A stretch of 45,326 bases of DNA from Deltaproteobacteria bacterium (GTDB lineage Bacteria > Myxococcota_A > Polyangia > Haliangiales > SHYZ01), in contig JACQUZ010000032.1 of NCBI GenBank assembly GCA_016210055.1, positions 1 to 45,326 of the forward strand, in the 5' to 3' direction. Of the stretch, positions 1-9,824 are shown in pieces. Both the position numbers and the translations under genes were made by a program. Within the stretch, counting starts at the first letter, position 1. Every line of letters starts with the position of its first letter. Below the pieces are notes generated by a model. It was not told the origin of the DNA. It was given only the letters and a program-made list of their open reading frames with translations, and did no database searches.

Positions 1-38
1 AAGTGTGCCCTCCCGCACCCTCCAACCTTGGGGAGGGA

Positions 39-68
39 TTGACACGCACCTACACCCCGATCTTTAAT
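39..68 (+). promoter_or_regulatory. Sigma70-type promoter of the first operon
   Basis: A perfect TTGACA (39-44) is followed after 18 bases by TTTAAT (63-68), five of six matches to TATAAT. It lies about 55 bases upstream of the first gene, which has GGAGGT at 115-120 just before ATG 123/126. Transcription would start near 75. The match is by eye, and the T at the second -10 position is a weak point. Confidence 0.5.
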
Positions 69-122
69 CCTGGCCCCTAAACAGGCGCCTGGGGTATGGG
101 CGTCCTGAAAGTCTGGAGGTAG

Positions 123-1040
123 ATGATGAAACGATGTTCTTTGCTTGCTCCGCTTGTTCTTGGACTTTGTGTAGTTGCACCAGGTAGTGCGATCGCCCGA
201 CCGGCCAACAAGGAAAGGCCCAAGTGCGTTCCGACCCCCTACACGACCTGCGTCTCGGCTCCGCCTTCCCCGTCTGACAGGGAGAGTTTCACGCCGGGTC
301 AATGGAACCGACCCAATGCGTCACGACCTGAAGGTGGTAACTCTGATCCGCGGGGCGCTGGGGCGGGGGGAGGTGGCGCGAGCGGCTCGAAATGTCAGGA
401 TTGCGAGAAGGAGCAGCGATCGTGCGAGGACATGGAGGACTTCCTGACGAACAACTGCTACGACTACGTTAGAGAGAACGCATGGGAGAAGTGCACGAAG
501 AGCAGAAGGCGCTTCGACGGGCTCGAGCTGACAGCTAGTCAGGTGCCCATAAGGCACCAACGGTGTATCCAACCGGGGCGGAAATGCATCTGGATCTATG
601 ACCTGGAAACCAGGCAAAAGACGCAATCTTGTTGGCAATCGTATGACAAGGAGGACTGCCAGGCCTGGTCCGAGCCCACCTACACCGATCCGACCCATTG
701 TCTTGAGAGCTGGACTGCGGGCTTGGATGCGGTGACGCGCTCAAGCAGCTCGTCCTCGTCGACTACGAATAACGGCTCCATGACGGTAAACAGCGGCTCC
801 GTCGAGATAAAGATACCAGGTGACACTGGGAAATGGGTGTCTCCAAGCGCGAGCACGACCCACTCGCAAGGCACTGCCACTACCGACGGCCAAACCGTGA
901 CAGTCACAACGAAGGGCGGCAAGGGAATGAACTGGATTTGCTCCGACATGAGCACCAATCTTTCGCTGACATGCCTCAGCGAGTTCAACTCCTGTGCGAT
1001 TTCTCGCCAGAAGAAAAAGGAAGCGGGGAAATGCCACTGA
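123..1040 (+). CDS. Secreted Cys-rich hypothetical protein
   Basis: I do not recognise a family. The first 25 residues are a clear Sec signal peptide (MMKRC, a Leu/Val-rich core, then AIA). The mature protein has a Pro/Gly-rich stretch (about residues 30-90), a Cys-rich, Trp/Tyr-containing middle (about 90-200), a run of seven serines near residue 205, a Thr/Ser/Gly-rich segment and a Cys-containing tail. Even spacing of many cysteines suggests a disulfide-stabilised extracytoplasmic protein. ATG 126 is better spaced from GGAGGT (115-120) than ATG 123, so the true start may be one codon later. It is the first of three closely spaced plus-strand genes; its stop sits beside the ribosome binding site of the next gene, so translation may be coupled. 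Function unknown. Confidence 0.8.
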   Translation: MMKRCSLLAPLVLGLCVVAPGSAIARPANKERPKCVPTPYTTCVSAPPSPSDRESFTPGQWNRPNASRPEGGNSDPRGAGAGGGGASGSKCQDCEKEQRSCEDMEDFLTNNCYDYVRENAWEKCTKSRRRFDGLELTASQVPIRHQRCIQPGRKCIWIYDLETRQKTQSCWQSYDKEDCQAWSEPTYTDPTHCLESWTAGLDAVTRSSSSSSSTTNNGSMTVNSGSVEIKIPGDTGKWVSPSASTTHSQGTATTDGQTVTVTTKGGKGMNWICSDMSTNLSLTCLSEFNSCAISRQKKKEAGKCH

Positions 1041-1051
1041 GGGGGTAGAGC

Positions 1052-1738
1052 ATGCGCACCAAGATATTGACAGGATTCGTTCTCATCACGCTTCTGGCGT
1101 GCGTGTTATGGGTCGTACAGCGGCATGGGGACGTGAATGCCAAGACCCATGATTCAAGCCTCCCTGAGGCTATCGCTATGCCCGGCGTTGGTGGGAACAA
1201 GCCCTTGCACGAAAGCGGGGTTGGGCAGGGAACGCCGGATCGCCCTGAGCTTCAGCAAGCGGAGGTTCTCCGTTTCAAGCTTTCCGGGGAAAAACGTCGT
1301 GATGGAGAAGGCGACGCGCAGTACAAGCTTCGGCAACTCTATGTGGAACAATTTCGAGACTTCTTCGAGCAGGCTCGATTGACCCCTGAGCAAGAGCAAC
1401 AGATCCTGCGCATCGTGGCCGACGGAGAAGCAAACCATCAGCGTGCCTGGGAGGCTTCACGCAAGCAAGTGGACGAGGTTCTTGGCGACTACTATTCGGC
1501 AAAGGTGCAGCCCAAGGAAGGCGCACTGGAGTACCTCAAAGAGCGAAAGCTGCCAATTACCCAGGAAGCCAAGAAGGCAATCGAGGAAGAGGTCGCGGTA
1601 GAGACGCGAAAGATCCTCACGCCAGAACAGTTCAAGATTTTCGAAGGCAAGATACTAATCCCTCTTCGCTCAATGTCCCGGGTCAAGGTCATTGAAGTCG
1701 ATACCGAGGGCGACGGTCCTTCGCAGGCTTCTCCTTGA
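1052..1738 (+). CDS. Membrane-anchored protein with LTxxQ motifs
   Basis: A single N-terminal hydrophobic segment (residues 6-22) serves as signal anchor or uncleaved signal peptide. The rest (228 residues in all) is charged and helical, and probably periplasmic. Two short motifs, LTPEQEQQ near residue 110 and LTPEQFKIF near 190, are about 80 residues apart. That recalls the paired LTxxQ motifs of Spy/CpxP-type periplasmic chaperones and metal sensors, but overall similarity cannot be tested here. The start follows a GAGGGG box that overlaps the upstream stop region, with an 11-base gap, so it is very likely in the same operon. The next gene encodes a visible paralogue. Spy/CpxP-like function is an inference only. 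Confidence 0.75.
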   Translation: MRTKILTGFVLITLLACVLWVVQRHGDVNAKTHDSSLPEAIAMPGVGGNKPLHESGVGQGTPDRPELQQAEVLRFKLSGEKRRDGEGDAQYKLRQLYVEQFRDFFEQARLTPEQEQQILRIVADGEANHQRAWEASRKQVDEVLGDYYSAKVQPKEGALEYLKERKLPITQEAKKAIEEEVAVETRKILTPEQFKIFEGKILIPLRSMSRVKVIEVDTEGDGPSQASP

Positions 1739-1775
1739 GAAGAGCTGTGCTCACAAGCAGGGCAAGGTGAATCCC

Positions 1776-2390
1776 ATGTTGCGCAAGTGGATATCTGGAA
1801 CGGTGGTGTTGGCGTGCATCGCAGCCGCCGCTCTTTGGGTAAGTGTCGGGCAACGCACCTCAAGAGCGAGCGACGGAGGCACGTCCAGCTCCGGATCGAT
1901 GAGCAACGTGGACATCCAAGCGCCGCAAGTCGGAACAAAGGGGGGCGAGCAAAAACGTCCGGCATCGATCTGGAAGCGAATGTTTGGTGATAAGACAATC
2001 ACCCTTGCGTCAAAGGAGCGTCGTGAGGACGAATCCCAGCAGGATCACAGATACCGTGTTCTTTGGATCTCGAAGTTTGAAGCATTTCTCGCCGAAGCGA
2101 AGCTCTCGCCCGACCAGAGACAGAAGTTTTTCAGTATTCTTCGTGATGCTCAAGAACATCTAAAAGCCGCCAAGGCTGATGGCATCAGGCAAGTGATCGA
2201 GACTTACGATCCTTCTAAAGGAAGAGCCGAAGGCCCAAATTCGTTAATTCAGGCTATGGATACACTCGAGGTGGAACTCGCCGAGGAGCTTCGCTCCGTT
2301 CTGGACGATACGCAGCACCGCCTCATGGAGATCCATCTTAGCGGGCTAGTGCCAACACTCCTCCTCGCAGACATTTTCGCCACCGACTAA
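1776..2390 (+). CDS. Membrane-anchored paralogue of the preceding gene
   Basis: The frame is open from 1692, but that would overlap the previous gene by 47 bases and put 28 hydrophilic residues before the membrane segment. ATG 1776 (MLRKWISG) follows an AAGG at 1763-1766 with good spacing and gives a normal signal anchor, so I start there (204 residues). The soluble part repeats the layout of the preceding protein: a charged KERREDE stretch, then an aromatic-rich helix ending in AKLSPDQRQKFF, and a second motif LDDTQHRLME about 80 residues on. These correspond to the two LTxxQ motifs, more degenerate here. Gene duplication followed by divergence is the simple explanation. The 37-base gap suggests an operon. 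It converges on the kinase gene ending at 2515; the 124-base gap shows no convincing terminator. Confidence 0.75.
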   Translation: MLRKWISGTVVLACIAAAALWVSVGQRTSRASDGGTSSSGSMSNVDIQAPQVGTKGGEQKRPASIWKRMFGDKTITLASKERREDESQQDHRYRVLWISKFEAFLAEAKLSPDQRQKFFSILRDAQEHLKAAKADGIRQVIETYDPSKGRAEGPNSLIQAMDTLEVELAEELRSVLDDTQHRLMEIHLSGLVPTLLLADIFATD

Positions 2391-2514
2391 TCCATCATCC
2401 ACCTATCCCGGCAAGTCGCGCACAGCCTTGGAGGGGTGACCAGCCGAATCTCTACCAGGACAGCTGACCAGAGCCGCTCCCCGTCCGCGTCGCAATGATC
2501 CGGTGCGGCGCTTG

Positions 2515-5500
2515 TCAACGACCAAACCCCGGCGCCATGACCTCGAAGAGCCGCACCGGGTTGCGGCTCCCCGCCTCGGCCATCGAGGCCTCGGCCTGGC
2601 CAACCAGGGCCTTGCCCTCCACGCCACCCAAAAGCTCACCTAGGCGATAGCGCGCTGCCGCAGCGCACGGGAGGAGCGAGCCGGTTTCTGCCAGGGCGAT
2701 CGTCTCGCGCAATCGCCCAATGGCCCGCTCTGTCTTGCCCTCTAGCGTGAGCACGGCCGCTTGAAGAAGCGCTGCCCACGTGCTCGCGTGATTGACCCCC
2801 TCGCGCAAGAGCTCCTTGGCCGCACTCCTAGCAGTGGCGAGCATCCTGCTCGCCTGGCCGTCGTCATTCCGCGCCGCCGCCTCAGCGAGCGCCAGGCGCC
2901 CGCGAAGCCACGCTGACTCCGTGCGCACGAGCTGAACCCGGAGCAGGAGCGCTGGCCCCAGAGCGGCGAAGCTAGGGCCAAGACGGGCCATGGCTCCAGC
3001 GGTCTCGCCCGCGTACAGCGCGAGCTCGCCGTGCGCGCGCAGCCCGTACCAGTGCTGCATGTGATAGCCGCGCTCCGGCGGCGTCCAGGACTTCCGCTCC
3101 AGGTCCCGGCGCGCCTCCGCGACCTTGTCCTCCACGAGCCAGGTGGCGTTATAGGCCCGCGTAAGGCTGGTCTCAAAGTAGCGGTCGCCTCGCCGTGCCG
3201 CGTCTCGGGCATACTCATCAAACCGCCGCTTGAGCTCCCGGAACCCGCCTAGGTGCCGAAGCGCACCCAAAAGGATGAGTCGCACGGTGCCGAGCTCCCA
3301 CGCGTTTCCCGTGGTGCGGTCCCGAAACCTGATCTCCGCCTCGACCAGCTTCTCGGCAGCCGACGGGAACTCACCGGCGAGGAAGTCCACGATACCCTCG
3401 CTCGCCGCGTCCCACGCGGAGAGGTAAGGGTCGCCCTGCGCCCCGGATATCTCTCGCGCGGCCCTGGCAAGCTTCCTCGCCCGACTTGCCCCCCTCGACC
3501 CTTGTGAGCCCACGTACACCGACTCCTGGTAGAGCGAGCGAGCCACGCGACGCCGCTCCCCGGATCGAAGAGCCAGAAGCAGGCCGCGCGCCTGGAAATC
3601 GGCACCCCTGATCGTATCGATCATGGCCAGCCCGGAGGCCACCCCTCGATATACGTCCATGCGCAAGAGCTCTCGCGGCGAGACTTCCCACTCGTCTCTC
3701 GCCGTGAAGCCGAGCCCACGAACGCGCAGCCACGCCCGGCGAAGGAGCAACGAACCGAGCGCCATGCGTGGGCTTCCGGGGAGCGCTCCGCCCACGTCGG
3801 AGAGCACCGCGTCGAGCGCGCGCATGCCCTGATCTATATAGCCGCTCGCCAGAAGCTGCTCGGCGGCCCGGCGATGACATTCCACGCGGACAACCGACGG
3901 CGCAGCCCTGGCGGCGTCGAGGAACGCGTCTGCCGCGGCTGGCCCACGGCCCGCATCCACCAGCGCGTCGGCCAAGAGGAGGAGCAGCCGCCGCTGCGAT
4001 TCCGCCGAGTGTCGCCCCAACCTGAGGGCGCTGCGATAGAGACTCGCCGCCTGATCAAATGCGAGCTTCTCGCTCGACTTCGCGGCCGCCCGCTCGGCCT
4101 GTGACGCGGCGCGCTCGGTTTCTCCGGCGGACTCGAGATGGCGCACGAGCACCCAAGGATCGTGCTCGGCCGCGCCATCCGCGTCGAGAGCATCCGCGAG
4201 GCGAGCGTGGAGCTCCTTGCGCACCTCGTCGGAAAGACGGGCCACCACGGCCTCACGCACCCGATCGTGGTACGGCTCGTGGACTTCCACGCTCGTCGTG
4301 CGGGTGCTGCGCACGAGGTTGGCGGCGGAAAGCAGCCCCAGCCAGCGAGACACGCGCAGCGCCTGTGTGCCCAGCGCTCTAGCCGCGGTTCGAGCCCGAA
4401 TGGGAACCCCGGCCACGGCGATCAGCTGGAGGAGCTGCCGGGCAGGAGCCTTGAGCCTCTGGATGCGATCCCAGAGCGCGTCGTCGAGCTTGGCAAGGCC
4501 CGAGCGTCGCTCCAAGCCTGACACGTGACGGGCGAGCTCCTGAATGAACATCGGGTGACCACCTGCCTCATCGGCGATGGCCGACGCGTCCTCGAGGAAG
4601 CCTGGCCGCACTTCCGGCGACAGGAGCTCCCAGGCGAGGGCTCGGGCGTCTTCCAGGGGAAGACCCCCAAGCTTCAGCTGCCGGACCTCTCCAATTTCGC
4701 CAGCGACCGCCGAAACGGACGCCGGTGGCTCGGCCGTTCCACTCGAACGCACGGACGCCACCACGAGAACTGGAGGGGCCAAAGGTGGATGCAAGAGCTC
4801 CGTGAGGAGCCCCAGGCTGTCGACGTCTGCCCATTGGAAGTCGTCGATGAACAGCACCACGGGTTGCTTGTCCGCCATGCGGGAGAGAAGCTCGCGCAGC
4901 GCGTGAAACGCGCGCGATCGAAGCTCCGCCAGGCTGGACGGCTGCTCGTGCCCGGCCTGGGCCATTTTGACTACCTCGGGCACGCGCCGCAACACCGGGA
5001 ACACCCGGGCGAGCACGGCGACATCGCGCGGCAGGAGATGCGCGGCTTCCACGGGATCGAGGTGCCGAAGACTCGCGGCCAAGCGCTCGATGATCCCGGC
5101 CCAAGCCTGGAAGGGGACCGACTCGCGCTCGTAGCAACGAGAGGACAGCACGACGACGCGCTGCACGGATCGTAGGCCATGGATGAACTCGCGCACCAAC
5201 GCCGTCTTGCCTAGCCCGGATTCCCCATGAACAAGAACCGTCACGGAATTGCGACGGCTCGCGGCGAGCGCGTCGCCTAGGAACCCGAGCTCTTCCCGAC
5301 GTCCCACGAACAGGGTCCTCTGCGTGACGGGTGGGGCGCTCGGCGTGCCGCGCTCCTTCTCGCCAAGCCGCTCGAGGACCGAGTCGCCACTCGGACGATC
5401 GGCTGGGTCATAGCGCAGCAGGGCGACACAGAGGGCGTCCAGGTCTGCCGGCGCGCTCGGCACGAAGGCGCGCGGGGGTGGCGGCTCGTACCGGTGCTTG

Positions 5501-6171
5501 TTCATCATGATCTCGAGCGGCGCGCCCGCAAACGGCAGTCGCCCAGTGAGCGCCTGGTACAGCATCGCCCCGACGCTGTACCAATCGGCCGCAGGTCCCA
5601 CCGGCTTCGACGCGGCCTGCTCCGGCGCCATGTACTCGACGGTTCCCACCACCCGCGACGTGCTGGCAGCGCTTTCCACCACGTCGGCCACGAGGCCGAA
5701 GTCGAGGAGCACCGCGCGCCCCTCGCCGGTCACGAGCACGTTCGAAGGCTTGATGTCCCGATGAACCTTGTGGGTGGCATGGAGGGCGTGGACCCCGCGG
5801 GCGACCTGCCGAAGCGCGTGGCGCAGCCTCGACTCGTCGAACCCTTGGGGCCCACTCCCCCGCTGCCTCACGTGCGCGAGGAAGTCCTCCCCCTCGAGGA
5901 GCTCCATCGTCAGGAACCAGTGACCGTTTTCGCAGAGGAGCTCGCGCAAGCGCACCAGGTTTGGGTGCTCGAGATCCCGGAGCAAGTCGAACTCGTTCTT
6001 GAGGCGGGCGAGCCCGTGCTCGCTCATGCCGCGCAAGGTCTTGATGGCCACCCTCGCGCCGTGCTGCGCTCGATCGCTGGCCTCATAGACCACCCCCATC
6101 CCCCCCTCACCGAGGCGACGCAGCAGCTGGAACCTGCCACTGGCTTCGAATGAGAGCTCGGCCTGGGTCAA
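2515..6171 (-). CDS. Ser/Thr protein kinase with AAA ATPase and TPR-like region (third in array)
   Basis: This 1218-residue cytoplasmic protein is of the PknK/kinase-AAA type. The N-terminal Hanks kinase domain (about 13-270) has a GEGGMG loop, catalytic K44, HRDIKPSN with D139, D157FG and MAPEQ, so it should be active. A STAND/AAA-like ATPase follows, with FVGR at its start, P-loop GESGLGKT at 316-323 and Walker B FIDDFQWAD near 440. The C-terminal half is alpha-helical and TPR-like. No membrane segment is evident. The start is TTG 6171, overlapping the TGA of the upstream paralogue as TTGA, with AGAGG seven bases before it. It is the last gene of a three-gene minus-strand operon, so its expression likely depends on translational coupling. 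Substrates are unknown. Confidence 0.92.
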   Translation of the reverse strand: MTQAELSFEASGRFQLLRRLGEGGMGVVYEASDRAQHGARVAIKTLRGMSEHGLARLKNEFDLLRDLEHPNLVRLRELLCENGHWFLTMELLEGEDFLAHVRQRGSGPQGFDESRLRHALRQVARGVHALHATHKVHRDIKPSNVLVTGEGRAVLLDFGLVADVVESAASTSRVVGTVEYMAPEQAASKPVGPAADWYSVGAMLYQALTGRLPFAGAPLEIMMNKHRYEPPPPRAFVPSAPADLDALCVALLRYDPADRPSGDSVLERLGEKERGTPSAPPVTQRTLFVGRREELGFLGDALAASRRNSVTVLVHGESGLGKTALVREFIHGLRSVQRVVVLSSRCYERESVPFQAWAGIIERLAASLRHLDPVEAAHLLPRDVAVLARVFPVLRRVPEVVKMAQAGHEQPSSLAELRSRAFHALRELLSRMADKQPVVLFIDDFQWADVDSLGLLTELLHPPLAPPVLVVASVRSSGTAEPPASVSAVAGEIGEVRQLKLGGLPLEDARALAWELLSPEVRPGFLEDASAIADEAGGHPMFIQELARHVSGLERRSGLAKLDDALWDRIQRLKAPARQLLQLIAVAGVPIRARTAARALGTQALRVSRWLGLLSAANLVRSTRTTSVEVHEPYHDRVREAVVARLSDEVRKELHARLADALDADGAAEHDPWVLVRHLESAGETERAASQAERAAAKSSEKLAFDQAASLYRSALRLGRHSAESQRRLLLLLADALVDAGRGPAAADAFLDAARAAPSVVRVECHRRAAEQLLASGYIDQGMRALDAVLSDVGGALPGSPRMALGSLLLRRAWLRVRGLGFTARDEWEVSPRELLRMDVYRGVASGLAMIDTIRGADFQARGLLLALRSGERRRVARSLYQESVYVGSQGSRGASRARKLARAAREISGAQGDPYLSAWDAASEGIVDFLAGEFPSAAEKLVEAEIRFRDRTTGNAWELGTVRLILLGALRHLGGFRELKRRFDEYARDAARRGDRYFETSLTRAYNATWLVEDKVAEARRDLERKSWTPPERGYHMQHWYGLRAHGELALYAGETAGAMARLGPSFAALGPALLLRVQLVRTESAWLRGRLALAEAAARNDDGQASRMLATARSAAKELLREGVNHASTWAALLQAAVLTLEGKTERAIGRLRETIALAETGSLLPCAAAARYRLGELLGGVEGKALVGQAEASMAEAGSRNPVRLFEVMAPGFGR

Positions 6172-9100
6172 CCGCGCGCCTCTGCGAAGCCCGGTGCGAT
6201 CACTTCGATCATGCGCTCAGGGCTGCGGATTTCCTCACTTGCCATCAGCGTATCTGCCTGCTCAATCAAGGACCGCCCTTCCGCACCACCCACCGCGGTC
6301 CCGAGCCGACGCCGAGCGACAGCGGCACACAGATCCATGAAGCTGGCCTCCGCCAATGCGATGGCCTGTTTCAGGCAAGCCACGAGGCGATCCTTGTTGC
6401 CGGACTGGGCAGCGATTCCAGCCTGAAGGAGCCAGGCCCACGCGTCGGCATAGCCGACATGCTCCTTGGCAAGCATGCGCGCTGCGCGTTCTGCCTCGAG
6501 CAGGGCAGCGCCCCTGACGTCCCCGGCGGTCGCTTTCTCCGCCTTGGCTAGGGCAAGGCGTCCACGCAGCCAAATCGACTCCGCGCGGATGATCTGCACC
6601 CTGAGGAGCATGGAGCGGCCGAGAGCGAGGAACCCATCGTGCCGCTGCTCCAGGGTGCGGTGGGCCTCCCCCTCGTAGAGGTCGAGCTCGGCGTGCGCCC
6701 TGAGCTCGTACCAGTGCTGCATGTGATAGCCCTGCTCCGGTGGTGCCCACGTCTTGACGCCGAGGTCGCGCCTCGCGTCGGATGGCGCATCCTGGGCGAG
6801 CCACACCACGTTGTGGCAACGGGTGATCGTGGTCTCGGTGTACCGATCGCCACGCCGGCCGGCATCACGCACGTACTCGTCGAAGTCACGGCGGAGCTCC
6901 TTGAGCCGGCCCAAGTGGCGGAGCGAGTGCAAGAGGAACAGGCGCACTGAGCCGAGCTCCCACGCCGTTCCCTTCTGCTCGCGAAACATGTTCTCGCCGG
7001 CACGGAGCTCGTCCAGCGCGGCGTGGAAGTCGCCCGCGACATAGTGCACCACGCCGCGGCACGAGGTGTCCCAGCCGAGGAGATAAGGATCACGGGTCGC
7101 CATGGTGACCGGCCGCGCGGCGTCGAGGAGCTTCCACCCACGCTTGACGCCCCTTGGGCCCTGCGACGCGCCCAAGATCGCCTGGTGGTACAAGGCACGC
7201 GCCACGCGCCGACGCTCGCCTGCCCGGAGCGCCAAGAGCAGTCCCCGGGTCTGAAACGCCGTGCCCAAGATCGGGTCAACGTGCGAGAACCCAGTGGCCA
7301 CGCTCAGAAAGATGTCGATCTGCGTGAGGGTGCGCGCGGAGATATCGCTCGGGTCTCGCTCCCGCCAGCCTATCCCCCTCACGCGCAACTTCGCCCGCTG
7401 CCAGATCAGGGACATGAGGGACCGGAGCGGCGTCCCCGGCGGCTTGACGCCAATATCGGCGAGAATGGCAGTCATGGCGTTGAGGCCGCGCTCGATGTGC
7501 CCACTCGTTAGGAGCTGACTCGCCGCCAGGTGCCAGCACTCGAGGCGCGTCAATGCGTCGGCCCCCTCGGCTGCCGCCAGGTAGGCATCTGCAGCCTCGG
7601 GGCCGCGCCCGGCGTTGACCAAGGCATCTCCCAAGAGCGCTTGAATGCGGCGCTTCTCCTCGTCGGAGCCGGCCCAAAGACGCAGGGCGGTGCGGTAGAG
7701 ATCCGCGGCCTGATCGAACGCCAGCTTCTCGCTGGACACCCCTGCGGCGCGCTGCGCCTGCTTGGCCGCCTGCTCTGGACTCCCCGCCGCCTCGAGGTGC
7801 CGGACTACGACCTGGGGATCCTGGTCCGTGGTCCCCTCGGCTTCCAGGGCGCTTGCGAGGCGACCATGGTGGGCTCGCCGCTGCTCGTCGGCAAGGCGCG
7901 CCAAGACGGTTTCTCGCACCCGATCGTGGTAGGTCTCCACGGAGTCTGCGCCGCGGGAACGCGCGCTCCGAACGAGGTTCGCCGCACGCAAGACCGCCAC
8001 GAGCCGATCGGTCTCTCGCACGCGCAGGCCAGCCGCGCTGGCCACCGTAGCCAGGCGAATCGGGGAACCGGCGACAGCGATCACCTCGAGGAGCCGCCTG
8101 GCTTGTGCCTCGAGCTCTTGCACCCGTTCCCAAAGCGCCTCATCGAGCCGCACTGGCGCGTCCTGACCGGCCCTTTGCGACACGTGCCGCGCGAGCTCGT
8201 GGATGAACATCGGGTGTCCGCTCGCCTCCCTCGCTATCCCCTCGACATCCACCCCACTTCCAGCCACGAGCTCGCTCGCCAGCGTGCGTGACTCCTCCTC
8301 GGTCAGGTTCGACAGGACCACGTGCCGCACGTCGCCAATCCCGCCAGCCACGGCCGCGACCGCCGTCGCCATCTCTGCGCCGTCGCTCCCACGCACCGTC
8401 GCAAGGAACAGTAGCCCCGGCGCCCCTGGTGGGCGCAAGAGCTCGCAAAGGAGTGCCAGGCTGTCCGCGTCCGCCCACTGGAAGTCGTCGACGAACAAGA
8501 CCACTTGCTCCCGGTCCGCCATCCGTGAGAGCAGCTCCCGCAATGCCCCGAATGCTCGCGCCCGCAGCTCCTGGGGGCTTGTCACATGCGGTGCGGCCTG
8601 CGCCACCTTCACCATCGCTGGCACCCGCCTCATGACGGGAAACACCCGTGCGAGCTGCGCCGCGTCCCTAGGGAGGGCGAACGCCGCGTCCACCTGGTCC
8701 ATCCGCGAGAGGTGCTTGCTCAGCCTCTCCATGACCCCGTCGAAGGCCTTGTACGGCACGGACTCGCGCTCGTAGCATCGCCCAGACAAGACCACCGCGC
8801 GTCTCTCTGCTGCCAACCCCTCAATGAACTGCCGCACCAGCGCCGTCTTCCCGAGACCCGACTCCCCGTGCACGAATACCGACACGGCTTTCCCGCCGCG
8901 ACTCGCCTCGCTCGCCCCCTTCAGCACCTCGAGCTCACGTTTCCTCCCCACGAACACGGCGACCTGTGTCGGTGCCGGCTGCGGCCTCCCACCATCCGCG
9001 GCCGTCTTCACGCCCAACCGCTCGAGGATCACCTCGCCACTCGGACGATCTGCCGGATCGTAGCGCAGGAGATCCACGCACAACGCGTCCAAGTCCACTG

Positions 9101-9824
9101 GCGCGCTGGGCACGAGCGCCCTCGGAGGTGGAGGCTCGTAGCGGTGCTTGTTCATCATGATCTCGAGCGGCGTCCCCGAGAACGGCAAGCGTCCCGTGAG
9201 TGCCTGGTACAGCATCACCCCCACGCTGTACCAATCCGCCGCCGGCCCCACGGGTTTTGATGCGGCCTGCTCGGGAGCCATGTACTCCGCCGTTCCGACC
9301 ACCTGGGAGCTCGACGACTCGCTCTCACCTGCCGCCGCCGTGTCTGCCACGAGCCCAAAGTCCAAGAGCACCGCCCGTCCTTCGCGCGTCACGAGCACGT
9401 TCGACGGCTTGATGTCCCTGTGCACCTTGCTCGCCAGATGGAGCGCTTGGACTCCTTGTGCCAGATCGACGAGCACCATCCGCAAGCGCGCCTCATCAGT
9501 CCCCTCGCCTTCTCCCCGGCGCCTCGCGTGCGCGAGGAAGTCCTCCCCCTCCACGAGCTCCATGGTCATGAACCAGTGGCCAGCCTCGTGGATCAACTCC
9601 CCGAGCTTGACGAGGTTCGGATGCGAAAGATCCCTTAGGGAGCGGAACTCGTTCTTCAGGCGTAGGAGCGCGTACTCGTCGAGCCCTCTCAATGTCTTGA
9701 GCGCGACGCGGGTGTCCTGCACGCGGTCGCTCGCTTCATAGACCACCCCCATCCCGCCCGATCCCAACCGGCGATGGATCTCGAACCTCGCGCCGCCATC
9801 GAACTCGAGATCGACCGCGGTCAA
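6168..9824 (-). CDS. Ser/Thr protein kinase with AAA ATPase and TPR-like region (second in array)
   Basis: The second paralogue is also 1218 residues. Kinase domain: GSGGMG loop, K43, HRDIKPSN with D137, D155FG, GTAEYMAPEQ. The ATPase module begins at FVGRKREL, with P-loop GESGLGKT at about 320-327 and Walker B FVDDFQWADADS. The long helical TPR-like C-terminal half has the same landmarks as its neighbours, for example SSEKLAFDQAA and GYHMQHWYELRAH. Start is TTG 9824, overlapping the upstream stop as TTGA; GGGAG lies six bases upstream inside the preceding gene, which supports this rare start. All catalytic residues are present. The known role of related kinases is signal integration through the ATPase/TPR part; the actual ligand and targets cannot be read from sequence. 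Confidence 0.92.
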   Translation of the reverse strand: MTAVDLEFDGGARFEIHRRLGSGGMGVVYEASDRVQDTRVALKTLRGLDEYALLRLKNEFRSLRDLSHPNLVKLGELIHEAGHWFMTMELVEGEDFLAHARRRGEGEGTDEARLRMVLVDLAQGVQALHLASKVHRDIKPSNVLVTREGRAVLLDFGLVADTAAAGESESSSSQVVGTAEYMAPEQAASKPVGPAADWYSVGVMLYQALTGRLPFSGTPLEIMMNKHRYEPPPPRALVPSAPVDLDALCVDLLRYDPADRPSGEVILERLGVKTAADGGRPQPAPTQVAVFVGRKRELEVLKGASEASRGGKAVSVFVHGESGLGKTALVRQFIEGLAAERRAVVLSGRCYERESVPYKAFDGVMERLSKHLSRMDQVDAAFALPRDAAQLARVFPVMRRVPAMVKVAQAAPHVTSPQELRARAFGALRELLSRMADREQVVLFVDDFQWADADSLALLCELLRPPGAPGLLFLATVRGSDGAEMATAVAAVAGGIGDVRHVVLSNLTEEESRTLASELVAGSGVDVEGIAREASGHPMFIHELARHVSQRAGQDAPVRLDEALWERVQELEAQARRLLEVIAVAGSPIRLATVASAAGLRVRETDRLVAVLRAANLVRSARSRGADSVETYHDRVRETVLARLADEQRRAHHGRLASALEAEGTTDQDPQVVVRHLEAAGSPEQAAKQAQRAAGVSSEKLAFDQAADLYRTALRLWAGSDEEKRRIQALLGDALVNAGRGPEAADAYLAAAEGADALTRLECWHLAASQLLTSGHIERGLNAMTAILADIGVKPPGTPLRSLMSLIWQRAKLRVRGIGWRERDPSDISARTLTQIDIFLSVATGFSHVDPILGTAFQTRGLLLALRAGERRRVARALYHQAILGASQGPRGVKRGWKLLDAARPVTMATRDPYLLGWDTSCRGVVHYVAGDFHAALDELRAGENMFREQKGTAWELGSVRLFLLHSLRHLGRLKELRRDFDEYVRDAGRRGDRYTETTITRCHNVVWLAQDAPSDARRDLGVKTWAPPEQGYHMQHWYELRAHAELDLYEGEAHRTLEQRHDGFLALGRSMLLRVQIIRAESIWLRGRLALAKAEKATAGDVRGAALLEAERAARMLAKEHVGYADAWAWLLQAGIAAQSGNKDRLVACLKQAIALAEASFMDLCAAVARRRLGTAVGGAEGRSLIEQADTLMASEEIRSPERMIEVIAPGFAEARG

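Noticed and set aside
4525..5175. Long plus-strand frame inside the third kinase
   Set aside because: Shadow of the kinase reading frame in GC-rich DNA; no recognisable protein features.
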